Source of the DNA: Larkinella terrae
GTDB lineage: Bacteria; Bacteroidota; Bacteroidia; Cytophagales; Spirosomataceae
Reading direction: 5' to 3'
Length of the DNA stretch: 64,000 nt
Assembly (NCBI RefSeq): GCF_009668025.1
Contig: NZ_WJXZ01000004.1
Span: forward strand, 372,001 to 436,000
Below the pieces are notes generated by a model. The model was not told the DNA's origin. It searched no databases and saw only the letters and a list, made by a program, of their open reading frames with translations. The first letter of the stretch is position 1; every line of letters starts with the position of its first letter. This document shows positions 1 to 8,951 of this stretch, one piece after another. The position numbers and the translations under genes are program-made.

Positions 1-2964
1 GTCCGGATAGCGGGAATGGTAACAGATGCATCGAACAACGATGCGGTTATTGGGGCTACAATCCGGGTTAAAGGAACGACGACCGGAACCACAACGGACG
101 CCAATGGAAAGTTTACGCTGACCGTTCCGGATAACGCAACGCTTCAGATTAGCTCAATCGGTTACGAAAACACGGAAGTTGCTGTCAACGGAAGGACGGA
201 ACTGACTATTACAATGAAACCGTCGACCAGCCAGCTTCAGGAAGTTGTGGTGGTGGGGTACGGGACCCAGCGGAAAGTGGATGTGACGGGTGCAACGGTA
301 ACCGTTAAGGGCGACGAACTGGTGAAACAACCGGTGCTGACGGCAACGCAGGCATTGCAGGGGAAAGCCGCCGGGGTTCAAATTATTAACAGTGGCCAGC
401 CGGGCGCTTCGCCGGTGGTTCGCATTCGGGGAACGGGCACGGCTCTGGGCGGAACGGCCGCCCTGTTTGTCGTCGATGGCGTGCTGACAGATGATATTAC
501 CAACATCAACACTTCCGATATCGTCAATGTGGATGTTCTGAAAGATGCCTCAGCTACAGCGATTTACGGCTCTCGCGGAGCCAACGGGGTGATTATCATT
601 ACCACCAAACGCGGAAAAGCGGGAAAACTGCAGATCAACTACAGTGGAAATGTCGGTATTCGAAATGCCGCCAATCTGGTCGATATGGCCAATGCGGTTG
701 AATACGCCAACTATGTTAGTGCAGCCAGCGGCACGCTTGTCAATGCCGGAAATACCTCGACGGACTGGTACAGCAAAATTCTGCGCCAGGGCTTTACGCA
801 AACGCACAATGTTTCGCTCTCGGGCGGAACGGAAAAGGCCACGCACTTCTTAAGTCTCGGTTATTTTACCGATCAGGGCATTGTGATCCGGAACCAGTAC
901 GACCGGTTTACGATTCGGACCACCAACGAATTCAAGATTAACGACAAACTCAAAACCGGGATCATCGCTTCCTATGCCAGCGCCATCGACCGGCGGGTGA
1001 ATCTGGGTTCGGCCTATAACAACGCCTACCGCGCGGCTCCGATCATTCCCGGAAAAGAAAACGGGAAATACGGGAATACGTCGGTTTACCAGAACGTCGG
1101 AAACCCGATTCTGGATATTGAAAACAACAAAGACCGGGTGCTGGACAATCGCCTGCAGGGAGCGGCTTTCATCGAATACAAACCGGTCGAATGGTTGACG
1201 TTCCGCAGTAACATTGGCGACGATTGGAGTAATCAGGTGAGCCGGGTGTATAATTATCAGTTTAATAATGACACGATTACGTTTCTGGCTCCGGGCGGAA
1301 ACCAGCGAAATGCCAACAGTAACCTGGCGTTCCGCAACACTAAAACCTCGCACTGGACCTGGGACAATACCGTAACACTCAATAAAACATTCGGCAAACA
1401 AACGCTGACCGTGTTGGCCGGAACAACGGCGGAGCAGTATACGCAAACCTGGTTTCAGTCATACCGGAAAGATGTGCCAGCCGCCGAAAATCTCTGGTAC
1501 ATCGGAACGGGGAACGCTAATACCTCGACCAACGACGGCAGTGGCGATAAGTGGGCGCGCAACTCGTATATCGGTCGCGTCAACTACAACTACGACGACA
1601 CCTATCTATTGACAGCCACAATTCGGGCCGACGGTAGTTCGCGGTTTCCGAGTCAAAACCGCTGGGGCTATTTTCCGTCGATTGGGGCGGGTTGGGTGCT
1701 CACGAACGAATCTTTCCTGAAGGGCCAGTTAATTTTTGATCTGCTCAAACTGCGCGCCAGTTGGGGGCGGGTTGGAAACGACCGGATCCCGTCGGATGCC
1801 TATACCGTAACGGTGACGCCCAACCTGGCGTATCCGTACGGGGGCGGGGTTGCCACGCCCGGTAGCGCCATTACGCAGATCAAAGATCCGAACCTGAAGT
1901 GGGAAACCACCGAAGAAACCGATGTGGCACTGGAATTCAGCGCCATTGGCGGAAAGCTGACCGGCGAAATCGGTTATTACAACAAAAAAGCCCGCGATCT
2001 GCTCATCAACGTCAAGGTGCCTTCGGTGACGGGCGATGCCGACGGACAGGTGCTGACCAATGCCGCATCGATTCAGAACCAGGGTCTGGAAGTGGTGTTG
2101 AACTGGCGGGGCAAAATTACGGAGGGTATTTCTTACAACGTCGGCGGTAACCTGACCCTCAATAAAAACCGGGTGATTGGTCTGAATGGCGGGCAACCTA
2201 TTCTGGACGGTGGAGTTGGCGGAAATCAGCCTTACACCACCCGGACCGACAACGGGCAACCGGTCGGTAGTTTTTACGTGCTTCAGACGCTGGACGTTTT
2301 TCAGACACAGGAAGAAGTCAATAATTACAAAAATAGCCAGGGCACGGTCATTCAGCCGTCGGCTTCTCCGGGTGATTTCAAATACCAGGACACCAACGGC
2401 GATGGCAAAATTGATGATCTCGACCGGGTTTTTGTGGGAGCTTATCAGCCCAAAGCTTATTTCGGTCTGAATGCCGGAATTTCCTACGCCGGTTTTGACT
2501 TCAGCATCGATGCCTACGGCAACGTTGGTAATCAGGTTTATAACGGTAAAAAAGCATTCCGCCAACTGGCGCAGGATAACGTTGAGTCGGCAATGGCGTA
2601 TAACCGCTGGACATCGGCCAATAAATCACAAACCGAACCGGCGGCCAACAGCGGCAACCTGCTGGCGTCGACCTACTTCGTCGAGTCCGGTTCCTTTGTC
2701 CGGATCAACAACGTGACGCTCGGCTATCGCGTACCAAATAGCGTCATCAAAAAACTGAAAATCAGTACTATACGCGTCTTTGCGACGGCTCAGAACGTCA
2801 TCACGTTCAAAAAGTACTCCGGTTTTACCGCCGAACTACCCGGTTTTAGCTCTACGAACAACGCAGGGGTTGTAACGACCGGTAGCCCAACCACGGCGGG
2901 TATCGAGCTGAATGCCTATCCAACCGCCCGGACCATTGCCGTGGGGCTGAATGTCGGTTTTTAG
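1..2964 (+). CDS. SusC/RagA-type TonB-dependent outer membrane transporter (5' end outside window)
   Basis: The reading frame is open from base 1, and the codons before the first ATG (base 16) read like the start of a CarboxypepD_reg-like beta-sandwich, so the true start and signal peptide lie upstream. About 75 residues of that domain are followed by the TonB plug, which begins at the typical EVVVVGYGTQ motif, and then by a long beta-barrel ending in a C-terminal phenylalanine. SusC proteins form the TonB-energised channel capped by a SusD lipoprotein and import oligosaccharides. The SusD gene follows 33 bases downstream, and glycosidase genes follow that, so this is the importer of a polysaccharide utilisation locus. 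The substrate is inferred from the neighbours to be beta-1,2-glucan fragments. Confidence 0.95.
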   Translation, partial: VRIAGMVTDASNNDAVIGATIRVKGTTTGTTTDANGKFTLTVPDNATLQISSIGYENTEVAVNGRTELTITMKPSTSQLQEVVVVGYGTQRKVDVTGATVTVKGDELVKQPVLTATQALQGKAAGVQIINSGQPGASPVVRIRGTGTALGGTAALFVVDGVLTDDITNINTSDIVNVDVLKDASATAIYGSRGANGVIIITTKRGKAGKLQINYSGNVGIRNAANLVDMANAVEYANYVSAASGTLVNAGNTSTDWYSKILRQGFTQTHNVSLSGGTEKATHFLSLGYFTDQGIVIRNQYDRFTIRTTNEFKINDKLKTGIIASYASAIDRRVNLGSAYNNAYRAAPIIPGKENGKYGNTSVYQNVGNPILDIENNKDRVLDNRLQGAAFIEYKPVEWLTFRSNIGDDWSNQVSRVYNYQFNNDTITFLAPGGNQRNANSNLAFRNTKTSHWTWDNTVTLNKTFGKQTLTVLAGTTAEQYTQTWFQSYRKDVPAAENLWYIGTGNANTSTNDGSGDKWARNSYIGRVNYNYDDTYLLTATIRADGSSRFPSQNRWGYFPSIGAGWVLTNESFLKGQLIFDLLKLRASWGRVGNDRIPSDAYTVTVTPNLAYPYGGGVATPGSAITQIKDPNLKWETTEETDVALEFSAIGGKLTGEIGYYNKKARDLLINVKVPSVTGDADGQVLTNAASIQNQGLEVVLNWRGKITEGISYNVGGNLTLNKNRVIGLNGGQPILDGGVGGNQPYTTRTDNGQPVGSFYVLQTLDVFQTQEEVNNYKNSQGTVIQPSASPGDFKYQDTNGDGKIDDLDRVFVGAYQPKAYFGLNAGISYAGFDFSIDAYGNVGNQVYNGKKAFRQLAQDNVESAMAYNRWTSANKSQTEPAANSGNLLASTYFVESGSFVRINNVTLGYRVPNSVIKKLKISTIRVFATAQNVITFKKYSGFTAELPGFSSTNNAGVVTTGSPTTAGIELNAYPTARTIAVGLNVGF

Positions 2965-2997
2965 AAGGAAACGAACGAAATACAACTTGGTGAGAAT

Positions 2998-4533
2998 ATG
3001 AAATTCAATCAATCCATAAAAATACTGGGCGCGGGCGTGCTGCTGTCACTGCTGATCGTTTCGTGCCAGAAGAGTTTTCTGGACGTTCCGGTGCAGGGTC
3101 AGGCGACGACGGCCACGGACCCGAATCTGGCCGTCAACCTGGTAACGGGCGTCTATAATAGCCTATTGAACGGAAGCGCGTTTGGAGGAGAAGGTGATAT
3201 TCACGGAATTAGCTTTGTCGCAGCGACGAACATTATTTCGGATGATGGTGACAAAGGCAGCACCGACAGCGATCAGCAGGGTATCAAAGACCTCGATAAT
3301 TTTACCACAACGCCAACCAACACCTTTGTGGCTGCGCTCTGGAACGGCTATTACAACGGGATTGCCCGGGCGAACCAGGCGCTGACCGCGTTGTCGACGG
3401 CTTCAATCGATGCGACTACGAAGGCGCAATTGATCGGTGAAGTGCGGTTTATTCGCGGGTATTACTACTTCAATCTGGTGCGGTTTTTCGGGAAAGTGCC
3501 CAAAGTGCTTCGGGTGCCGAAAGATGCGCAGGACGCCAACACCGATCCGGCTTTTCAGACCCGCGCCCCGGTCGATACGATCTACAACGTCATCATTCAG
3601 GATTTGCAATACGCTTTTGAAAATCTGCCGCTGAAAGCGAAGGCAAGCGCGGGCCACATCACGAAAGGCACGGCGGAGTCGATGCTGGCGAAGGTGTACA
3701 TGTACCGCAAAAACTGGCAGCAGGTGCTGACGCTGACGCAGGAAGTGATCAATTCGGGTCAATACACGCTGGTGCCGGACTACTCGATTATCTGGCGGCA
3801 GGCGGGTGACAACAATTCGGAAGCCATTTTTGAAGTCAAAACCGGGCAGTTCAACAACTCGGATTTTGGGGTCGACGGCTACGCGGTCTGGCAGGGGCCG
3901 CGCGTGGGCGGCAAAGGCGGCTGGACGGATTTGGGCTTCGGTTTCAATAACCCGACGGTTAATCTGGTCAATGCCTACGAAACCGGCGACAAACGGAAAG
4001 CTGCGACGATCATTGCCATTGATAACAGCGGCAAATACGTCGGAACGACGCTCTTCGACGGTTTCAGGATTCCCAGTTCCGACTCCGTTCAGAACCTCTA
4101 TTACAACTACAAAGCCTACCACAGCGAAAACCGCAACGTCGAGTCGTTTTCGGGAAACCGGGATCGGAAACAGAAAAACCTGCACCTGCTGCGATATGCC
4201 GACGTCCTGCTGATGAATGCCGAAGCCGCGAACGAACTCGGCCAGACTGGCGTTGCCATTGCCAACCTCAACCGAATCCGGACCCGCGCCGGTTTGGCAG
4301 CCACCACTGTTACCTCGCAGGCGGACGTTCGCAACGCGATCTGGAAAGAACGACGGGTCGAACTGGCGATGGAGCACGACCGGTTTTTCGACCTCGTGCG
4401 GACGGGCCGGGCGGCTCAGGTGATGCAGGCTGCCGGGAAGAATTTTGTAGCGGGTAAAAACGAATTATTGCCGGTTCCGAGCTTGCAGATTGCGTTAAGT
4501 GGCGGAAAACTCGATCAGAACAATGGGTATTGA
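2998..4533 (+). CDS. SusD/RagB-type surface glycan-binding lipoprotein
   Basis: This 511-aa protein has a lipoprotein signal with Cys23 (LIVSC followed by QKSFLDVP, the usual SusD start). The RagB/SusD TPR-like fold covers the rest, with typical segments such as RFIRGYYYFNLVRFFG in the N-terminal half and LLRYADVLLMNAEAANE followed by WKERRVELAMEHDRFFDLVR near the C-terminus. SusD forms the lid of the SusC channel and binds glycan at the cell surface. It sits 33 bases behind the SusC gene and is probably co-transcribed with it. The family call is secure; the ligand is not readable from sequence. Confidence 0.95.
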   Translation: MKFNQSIKILGAGVLLSLLIVSCQKSFLDVPVQGQATTATDPNLAVNLVTGVYNSLLNGSAFGGEGDIHGISFVAATNIISDDGDKGSTDSDQQGIKDLDNFTTTPTNTFVAALWNGYYNGIARANQALTALSTASIDATTKAQLIGEVRFIRGYYYFNLVRFFGKVPKVLRVPKDAQDANTDPAFQTRAPVDTIYNVIIQDLQYAFENLPLKAKASAGHITKGTAESMLAKVYMYRKNWQQVLTLTQEVINSGQYTLVPDYSIIWRQAGDNNSEAIFEVKTGQFNNSDFGVDGYAVWQGPRVGGKGGWTDLGFGFNNPTVNLVNAYETGDKRKAATIIAIDNSGKYVGTTLFDGFRIPSSDSVQNLYYNYKAYHSENRNVESFSGNRDRKQKNLHLLRYADVLLMNAEAANELGQTGVAIANLNRIRTRAGLAATTVTSQADVRNAIWKERRVELAMEHDRFFDLVRTGRAAQVMQAAGKNFVAGKNELLPVPSLQIALSGGKLDQNNGY

Positions 4534-4592
4534 TCACACCTGATAACGATTTCTCACTATATCAAAACCAGTTTAATTAACACACAATTCAC

Positions 4593-5519
4593 ATGAAAAC
4601 AAGACAAATCAGTGCCTGGATAGCAGCGGTTGGCCTACTGGCAAGCAGTGCGGTTTTTACGTCGTGTAGCAAGGATGATGATACGGCAACGTTGCCACCG
4701 ATTGGTGGATTCAACAGTGCCGATGAGGTAGCTGCCAGTAACTTAGTGGCTTATTGGGGCTTTGAAAATTCGAATAATGAGGGAAAATCATCAACGGCGC
4801 CAAGCAAAGCTACCAACAATTCCTTTGTGACTGGTGTAAAAGGTCAGGCTCTCCAGTTGAACGCGGGCTATTTGGTTTATCCTACGATAGCAGCACTAAG
4901 CAGTGCCAATGCCCTCCCGAGCGTAACGGTAAGTGCCTGGGTGAACACGGCCAACAATGGTACGGCGGCCACCTCCGTATTTGCACTGACGCAAGCACTG
5001 GCTACACAGGATGACTGGAACCGCGGACCTATCAACATGTATGTTGAAACGGGGTCGTTCAAACCAGCCAGTGATACAATCCGATTCCATGCTGCTTTTC
5101 ACACGTATTCGGGTGGTAATTATAGCGTAGGTGGCGATAACGTTAATGGATTTGGACTCGAAGATGCAGGAAAGAAATACCAGGTAGTGAAAGGCGCAAA
5201 AACCTGGGTTCATTATGTGATGGTATATGATGGAGCTAATTCCACCATCGATTTGTACGCCAATGGTAAACTGGTATCAAATAGCGATTATCGGAAACGG
5301 GATGTGGGTGGAGCGCCAATCGGTAATATTGTTTTAGCTCCTCCAACGCAGGTGTTGATTGGTGGTTGGCCGAGCGCAATGACGGGTTATACAAAATCCT
5401 CAGATCAGGGCTGGCAGGCCTTGTACACCGGTTCGATCGATGAACTGCGAGTATACAGCAAAGCGCTGTCAACGGCTGACATTGGTTCACTCTATGAGCT
5501 TGAAAAAGCCGGGCGGTAA
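4593..5519 (+). CDS. LamG/concanavalin-fold surface lipoprotein, probable glycan-binding protein
   Basis: This 308-aa protein has a lipoprotein signal with Cys25, followed at once by SKDDD. Such acidic residues after the Cys are the known lipoprotein surface-export signal of Bacteroidota. From about residue 50 it reads as a LamG-like jelly-roll domain (LVAYWGFE near the start, IDELRVYSKALS near the end). No glycosidase active site is visible. Its position right behind SusD is where surface glycan-binding proteins of PULs usually lie, so a substrate-capture role is inferred. The DNA looks less GC-rich than the flanking SusD and GH144 genes. A hairpin with terminator-like features lies just downstream. 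Confidence 0.8.
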   Translation: MKTRQISAWIAAVGLLASSAVFTSCSKDDDTATLPPIGGFNSADEVAASNLVAYWGFENSNNEGKSSTAPSKATNNSFVTGVKGQALQLNAGYLVYPTIAALSSANALPSVTVSAWVNTANNGTAATSVFALTQALATQDDWNRGPINMYVETGSFKPASDTIRFHAAFHTYSGGNYSVGGDNVNGFGLEDAGKKYQVVKGAKTWVHYVMVYDGANSTIDLYANGKLVSNSDYRKRDVGGAPIGNIVLAPPTQVLIGGWPSAMTGYTKSSDQGWQALYTGSIDELRVYSKALSTADIGSLYELEKAGR

Positions 5520-5531
5520 TCGCATTTCAGA

Positions 5532-5570
5532 TACGGGGCTATTTCAGACTTGAATAGCCCCGTAATTTTC
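5532..5570 (+). terminator. Hairpin after the LamG gene
   Basis: A perfect 12-bp inverted repeat (left arm from 5532, right arm ending 5564, 8-nt loop) built on GGGGCTATT/AATAGCCCC is followed by a short ATTTTC stretch. It may partly end the SusCD-LamG transcript or stabilise its 3' end ahead of the two glucanase genes. The T-run is weak. Confidence 0.55.
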
Positions 5571-5589
5571 AGTATTAAAGACACACCAG

Positions 5590-7254
5590 ATGAATTCCGT
5601 TAAACTGTCTCTTTTCTTTTTGGTACTGGCTGTTGGAGGAGGATGTAAAACCCAGACGGAGACAGAACCGGTGGAGTCCTTTTTTTTCCGGTCGGCAATG
5701 GTCGATAATCAATCGTCACCAACGCTCAATTTTCGGAATGTAAGCAGCAAACCGACTATAAAAATCAATTTCTCCGCTCCGCTCGATCGCAATTCGGCAG
5801 CCAAAACCATCACACTCACGGATTCGAAAACAAACACCGCGGTGGCGTTGAAGTACGATTTTTCCGGAAACGATACAACCGTAACGGCCACCGTTCAGAA
5901 TCCGTTGGCAGCATTCACATCGTATAAACTGAATGTGGAGCCGACGCTGGTTTCACAACGGCAGACCGCGCTCAATTCAAACATTTCCATCAACCTGGTC
6001 ACCGCCCTCGACAGTACCGACAAATTTCCGCGCATCAGCGATTCGCTGTTGCTGGATCTGGTTCAGAAACAGACATTTAAATACTTCTGGGATTTCGGCC
6101 ACCCGGTTTCGGGCTTGGCGCGGGAACGGAATTCGTCGGGCGATGTCGTGACCTCGGGCGGCTCGGGATTTGGCATTATGGCGATCGTGGTAGCCGTCGA
6201 CCGGAAGTTTATTACGCGTCAGGAAGGGCTGGACCGGCTCGTCAAAATCACCGATTTCCTGAAAAACAAAACCAAAACGCACCACGGCGCTTTTCCGCAC
6301 TGGCTCAACGGGGCTACTGGCGAAACCGTGCCGTTCAGCCAGAAAGACAACGGTGCCGATCTGGTCGAAACCTCGTACCTGATGCAGGGATTACTGACCG
6401 CCCGGCAGTATTTCAACGGTCCGAACGCCAGCGAAACCGCCTTGCGGAAAACCATCAACGACCTCTGGGATGCAGTCGAATGGAACTGGTTTACGAAAAG
6501 CGGGGCCGAAACGAATCTCTACTGGCACTGGTCGCCGACCTACAACTGGGACATGAACATGCCGATTCGGGGCTGGAACGAAGCCTTGATCACGTACGTC
6601 ATGGCCGCTTCGTCGAATACCTCCGCGATTGCCAAAACCGTGTACGACAATTCGTGGGCGCAAAACGGCAAAATGAAAAACGGGAACAGCTACTACGGCA
6701 TCAAACTGCCGCTGGGTCCGGCCAACGGCGGGCCATTGTTCTTTTCGCAGTACTCGTTTTTAGGAATCAATCCGCACGATCTGACCGATGCCTACGCCAA
6801 TTACTGGGAACAGAATACCGCCCATTCGCTGATTAACTACAACTACTGCAAAGCCAACCCGAAGAATTTTAGCGGTTATGGCGAAAACTGCTGGGGACTG
6901 ACTGCCAGCGATGAACAGAACGGTTACTCGGCCCACGAGCCGAACAACGACAACGGCACGATCAGCCCGACGGCGGCTTTGGCGTCAATGCCTTACACGC
7001 CCAGCCAGTCGATGCAGGCGATGCGGTTTTTCTATTACAAACTCGGCGATAAAATCTGGAAGAACTACGGTTTTGTCGATGCGTTCAACCTGACCAACCT
7101 CTGGTTTGCCGATTCGTTTCTGGCAATCGATCAGGGGCCGATCATCGTGATGATCGAAAATCACCGTTCGCAACTGCTCTGGAAACTGTTCATGAGCGCG
7201 CCCGAAGTGAAAAAAGGAATGAAGAATCTGGGTTTCCAAAGCCCGAACTTGTAG
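5590..7254 (+). CDS. GH144-type (glycoamylase-like) endo-beta-1,2-glucanase, lipoprotein with N-terminal Ig-like domain
   Basis: This 554-aa protein has a lipoprotein signal (Cys19 after AVGGG). Residues about 30-145 look like a bacterial Ig-like SbsA/Big_5 domain (KPTIKINFSAPLD, TSYKLNVEP). From about residue 152 it matches the glycoamylase-like catalytic domain (PF10091/GH144): QTFKYFWDFGHPVSGLA, DNGADLVETSYLMQGLL, LYWHWSPTYNWDMNMPIRGWNE, PNNDNGTISPTAALASMPY and AIDQGPIIVMIENHRS. Characterised GH144 enzymes cut beta-1,2-glucan or sophorose. The lipid anchor suggests outer-membrane attachment. A second paralogue follows at once. The family call is strong; linkage specificity is inferred from family and context. 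Confidence 0.88.
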   Translation: MNSVKLSLFFLVLAVGGGCKTQTETEPVESFFFRSAMVDNQSSPTLNFRNVSSKPTIKINFSAPLDRNSAAKTITLTDSKTNTAVALKYDFSGNDTTVTATVQNPLAAFTSYKLNVEPTLVSQRQTALNSNISINLVTALDSTDKFPRISDSLLLDLVQKQTFKYFWDFGHPVSGLARERNSSGDVVTSGGSGFGIMAIVVAVDRKFITRQEGLDRLVKITDFLKNKTKTHHGAFPHWLNGATGETVPFSQKDNGADLVETSYLMQGLLTARQYFNGPNASETALRKTINDLWDAVEWNWFTKSGAETNLYWHWSPTYNWDMNMPIRGWNEALITYVMAASSNTSAIAKTVYDNSWAQNGKMKNGNSYYGIKLPLGPANGGPLFFSQYSFLGINPHDLTDAYANYWEQNTAHSLINYNYCKANPKNFSGYGENCWGLTASDEQNGYSAHEPNNDNGTISPTAALASMPYTPSQSMQAMRFFYYKLGDKIWKNYGFVDAFNLTNLWFADSFLAIDQGPIIVMIENHRSQLLWKLFMSAPEVKKGMKNLGFQSPNL

Positions 7255-7257
7255 TTG

Positions 7258-7311
7258 CCCCTAAAGGGGACTTGGACGTTCATGATTCAGATTAAAAGTC
7301 CCCTTTAGGGG
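7258..7311. repeat. 16-bp perfect inverted repeat between the two GH144 genes
   Basis: Left arm 7258-7273 (CCCCTAAAGGGGACTT) is exactly complementary to right arm 7296-7311, with a 22-nt loop. Each arm also holds the small palindrome CCCCTNAAGGGG-like core. A further CAGGGGCG follows the right arm. It fills almost the whole gap between two co-oriented genes, so it is either an mRNA hairpin or a REP-like dispersed palindrome. Confidence 0.85.
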
Positions 7312-7328
7312 ATTCAGGGGCGATAAAA

Positions 7329-8948
7329 ATGCTCGATTTTCGTATGCAGTCTTTGACAAAACTATACCTTTTTCTCTCGCTATTCGGCTGGTTTTCCGGT
7401 CTGGCGCAGTCGGAAAAAAACGCAACGGTTCCGATTGCCAACGAGTACAGCGAGTACCTCGAAACCGTTCAGAAAGCCACCTTCCGGTACTTCTGGGATT
7501 TTGCGCATCCGGTTTCGGGGCTGGCGCCCGAACGCACGGCCACGCCCAACATCGTTACGACCGGCGGCACCGGTTTTGGCATCATGGCCATTGTGACGGC
7601 CGCCGACCGTCGCTGGGTGACGCGGGCCGAAGCCGTGCAGCAATTGCAGAAGATGACCGGTTTTCTGAAAAAAGCTGACCGGTTTCACGGTGCCTGGCCC
7701 CACTGGCTCGATGGGAATTCGGGAAAAGTCGTTCCTTTTTCCGACCACGACAACGGCGGTGATCTGGTCGAGACCGCTTTTCTGGTCAACGGTTTGCTGA
7801 GTGCCCGGGCTTATTTTGACGGAAATACGGCCTCCGAAAAAGACCTGCGACAGCGCATCGACAAACTCTGGCGGGAAGTGGAATGGGACTGGTACGTGCG
7901 CGACGGCAAATTGTACTGGCACTGGTCGCCGAATCACGAGTGGAAAATGAACCACGCGATTCGTGGCCACGACGAAACCTTCATCACCTACGTGCTGGCA
8001 CTCGGTTCGCCGACGCACGCCATCAAACCGGAAGTATATCAGAATACTTACAAACAAAGCGATCATTACGTCAACAACCGGACGTATTATGGGTACAAAC
8101 TGCCACTCGGTTTTCCGATGGGTGGACCGCTGTTTTTCACGCATTATTCGTATCTGAGCCTCGATCCGCGGCTGATGCAGGACGAGCAGACCAATTACTG
8201 GGAGCAAAACCGGAATCATACGCTCATCAACCGGGCGCATTGCCTGGAACCGCGTCAGGCGATGTTTGGCTACGGACCCGGAAATTGGGGCCTGACCGCC
8301 AGCGACGATTATAATTTCTACGACGCCCATTCCCCGACAAACGACAACGGCACGATCAGCCCGACGGCGGCTTTGTCGGCGTTTCCGTACACGCCCTATT
8401 ATTCGATGCAGGTCTTGCGGAATCTGTATCTGCGGGAGGGCAGCCGCCTGTTCGGGCCGTACGGTTTTTACGATGCCTACAACAAAGGTCTGAACTGGTA
8501 TTCCAACCAGTATCTGGCGATCGATCAGGGGCCGATTGTGGTCATGATGGAAAATTACCGCTCTGGGTTACTCTGGAAACTGGGTGAAAAAACGCCGGAA
8601 CTCTGGACCGGACTGACCAAAATGGGCATTAAAAAACCGGCTTACCCGACTGGTTTTTACAGCTACGCGCCCGATTTCCGCAGCGGTTACATTGACCTCT
8701 GGAAACACCCCGACCGGGGCGCATACGTGCTGGATTTTGCCGTTAAAGGCTCGTCGGCAGTGACGCTGGTGGTTCGCGATGAAAGCGGGCGGGAAATTCA
8801 GAAATTAATTGATAACAAGTCGTATTCCGAAGGCACGCAGCAGTTGCTATTCCAGCTTCCGCAGGGGAAATACGAATTTGAACTCGCGCAGGGCAGCGAG
8901 AAGCAGCGTGTTAAGATTTCACTTCATCAAAGTGTTGACAACCAGTAA
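7329..8948 (+). CDS. GH144-type (glycoamylase-like) beta-1,2-glucan hydrolase, secreted
   Basis: This 539-aa protein has an N-terminal hydrophobic signal ending near LAQS and no lipobox Cys. An in-frame ATG at 7344 is an alternative start that still keeps the signal. The catalytic domain begins near residue 41 (ATFRYFWDFAHPVSGLA) and repeats every motif block of the upstream gene: HDNGGDLVETAFL, LYWHWSPNHEWKMNHAIRGHDE, PTNDNGTISPTAALSAFPY, AIDQGPIVVMMENYRS. The last 80 or so residues look like a small beta domain. It lacks the Ig-like domain and lipid anchor of its neighbour, so it probably works in the periplasm on imported oligosaccharides. Only three bases separate it from the GH3 gene, so the two are likely translated together. 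Confidence 0.87.
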   Translation: MLDFRMQSLTKLYLFLSLFGWFSGLAQSEKNATVPIANEYSEYLETVQKATFRYFWDFAHPVSGLAPERTATPNIVTTGGTGFGIMAIVTAADRRWVTRAEAVQQLQKMTGFLKKADRFHGAWPHWLDGNSGKVVPFSDHDNGGDLVETAFLVNGLLSARAYFDGNTASEKDLRQRIDKLWREVEWDWYVRDGKLYWHWSPNHEWKMNHAIRGHDETFITYVLALGSPTHAIKPEVYQNTYKQSDHYVNNRTYYGYKLPLGFPMGGPLFFTHYSYLSLDPRLMQDEQTNYWEQNRNHTLINRAHCLEPRQAMFGYGPGNWGLTASDDYNFYDAHSPTNDNGTISPTAALSAFPYTPYYSMQVLRNLYLREGSRLFGPYGFYDAYNKGLNWYSNQYLAIDQGPIVVMMENYRSGLLWKLGEKTPELWTGLTKMGIKKPAYPTGFYSYAPDFRSGYIDLWKHPDRGAYVLDFAVKGSSAVTLVVRDESGREIQKLIDNKSYSEGTQQLLFQLPQGKYEFELAQGSEKQRVKISLHQSVDNQ

Positions 8949-8951
8949 GTC

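Noticed and set aside
850-2565. Long antisense frames inside the first SusC gene (and similar ones at 3403-4377, 7380-8330 and 12046-12837)
   Set aside because: They lie opposite strongly supported genes, lack recognisable domains and have the Arg/His/Val-rich composition expected of reverse-frame translation of GC-biased coding DNA.
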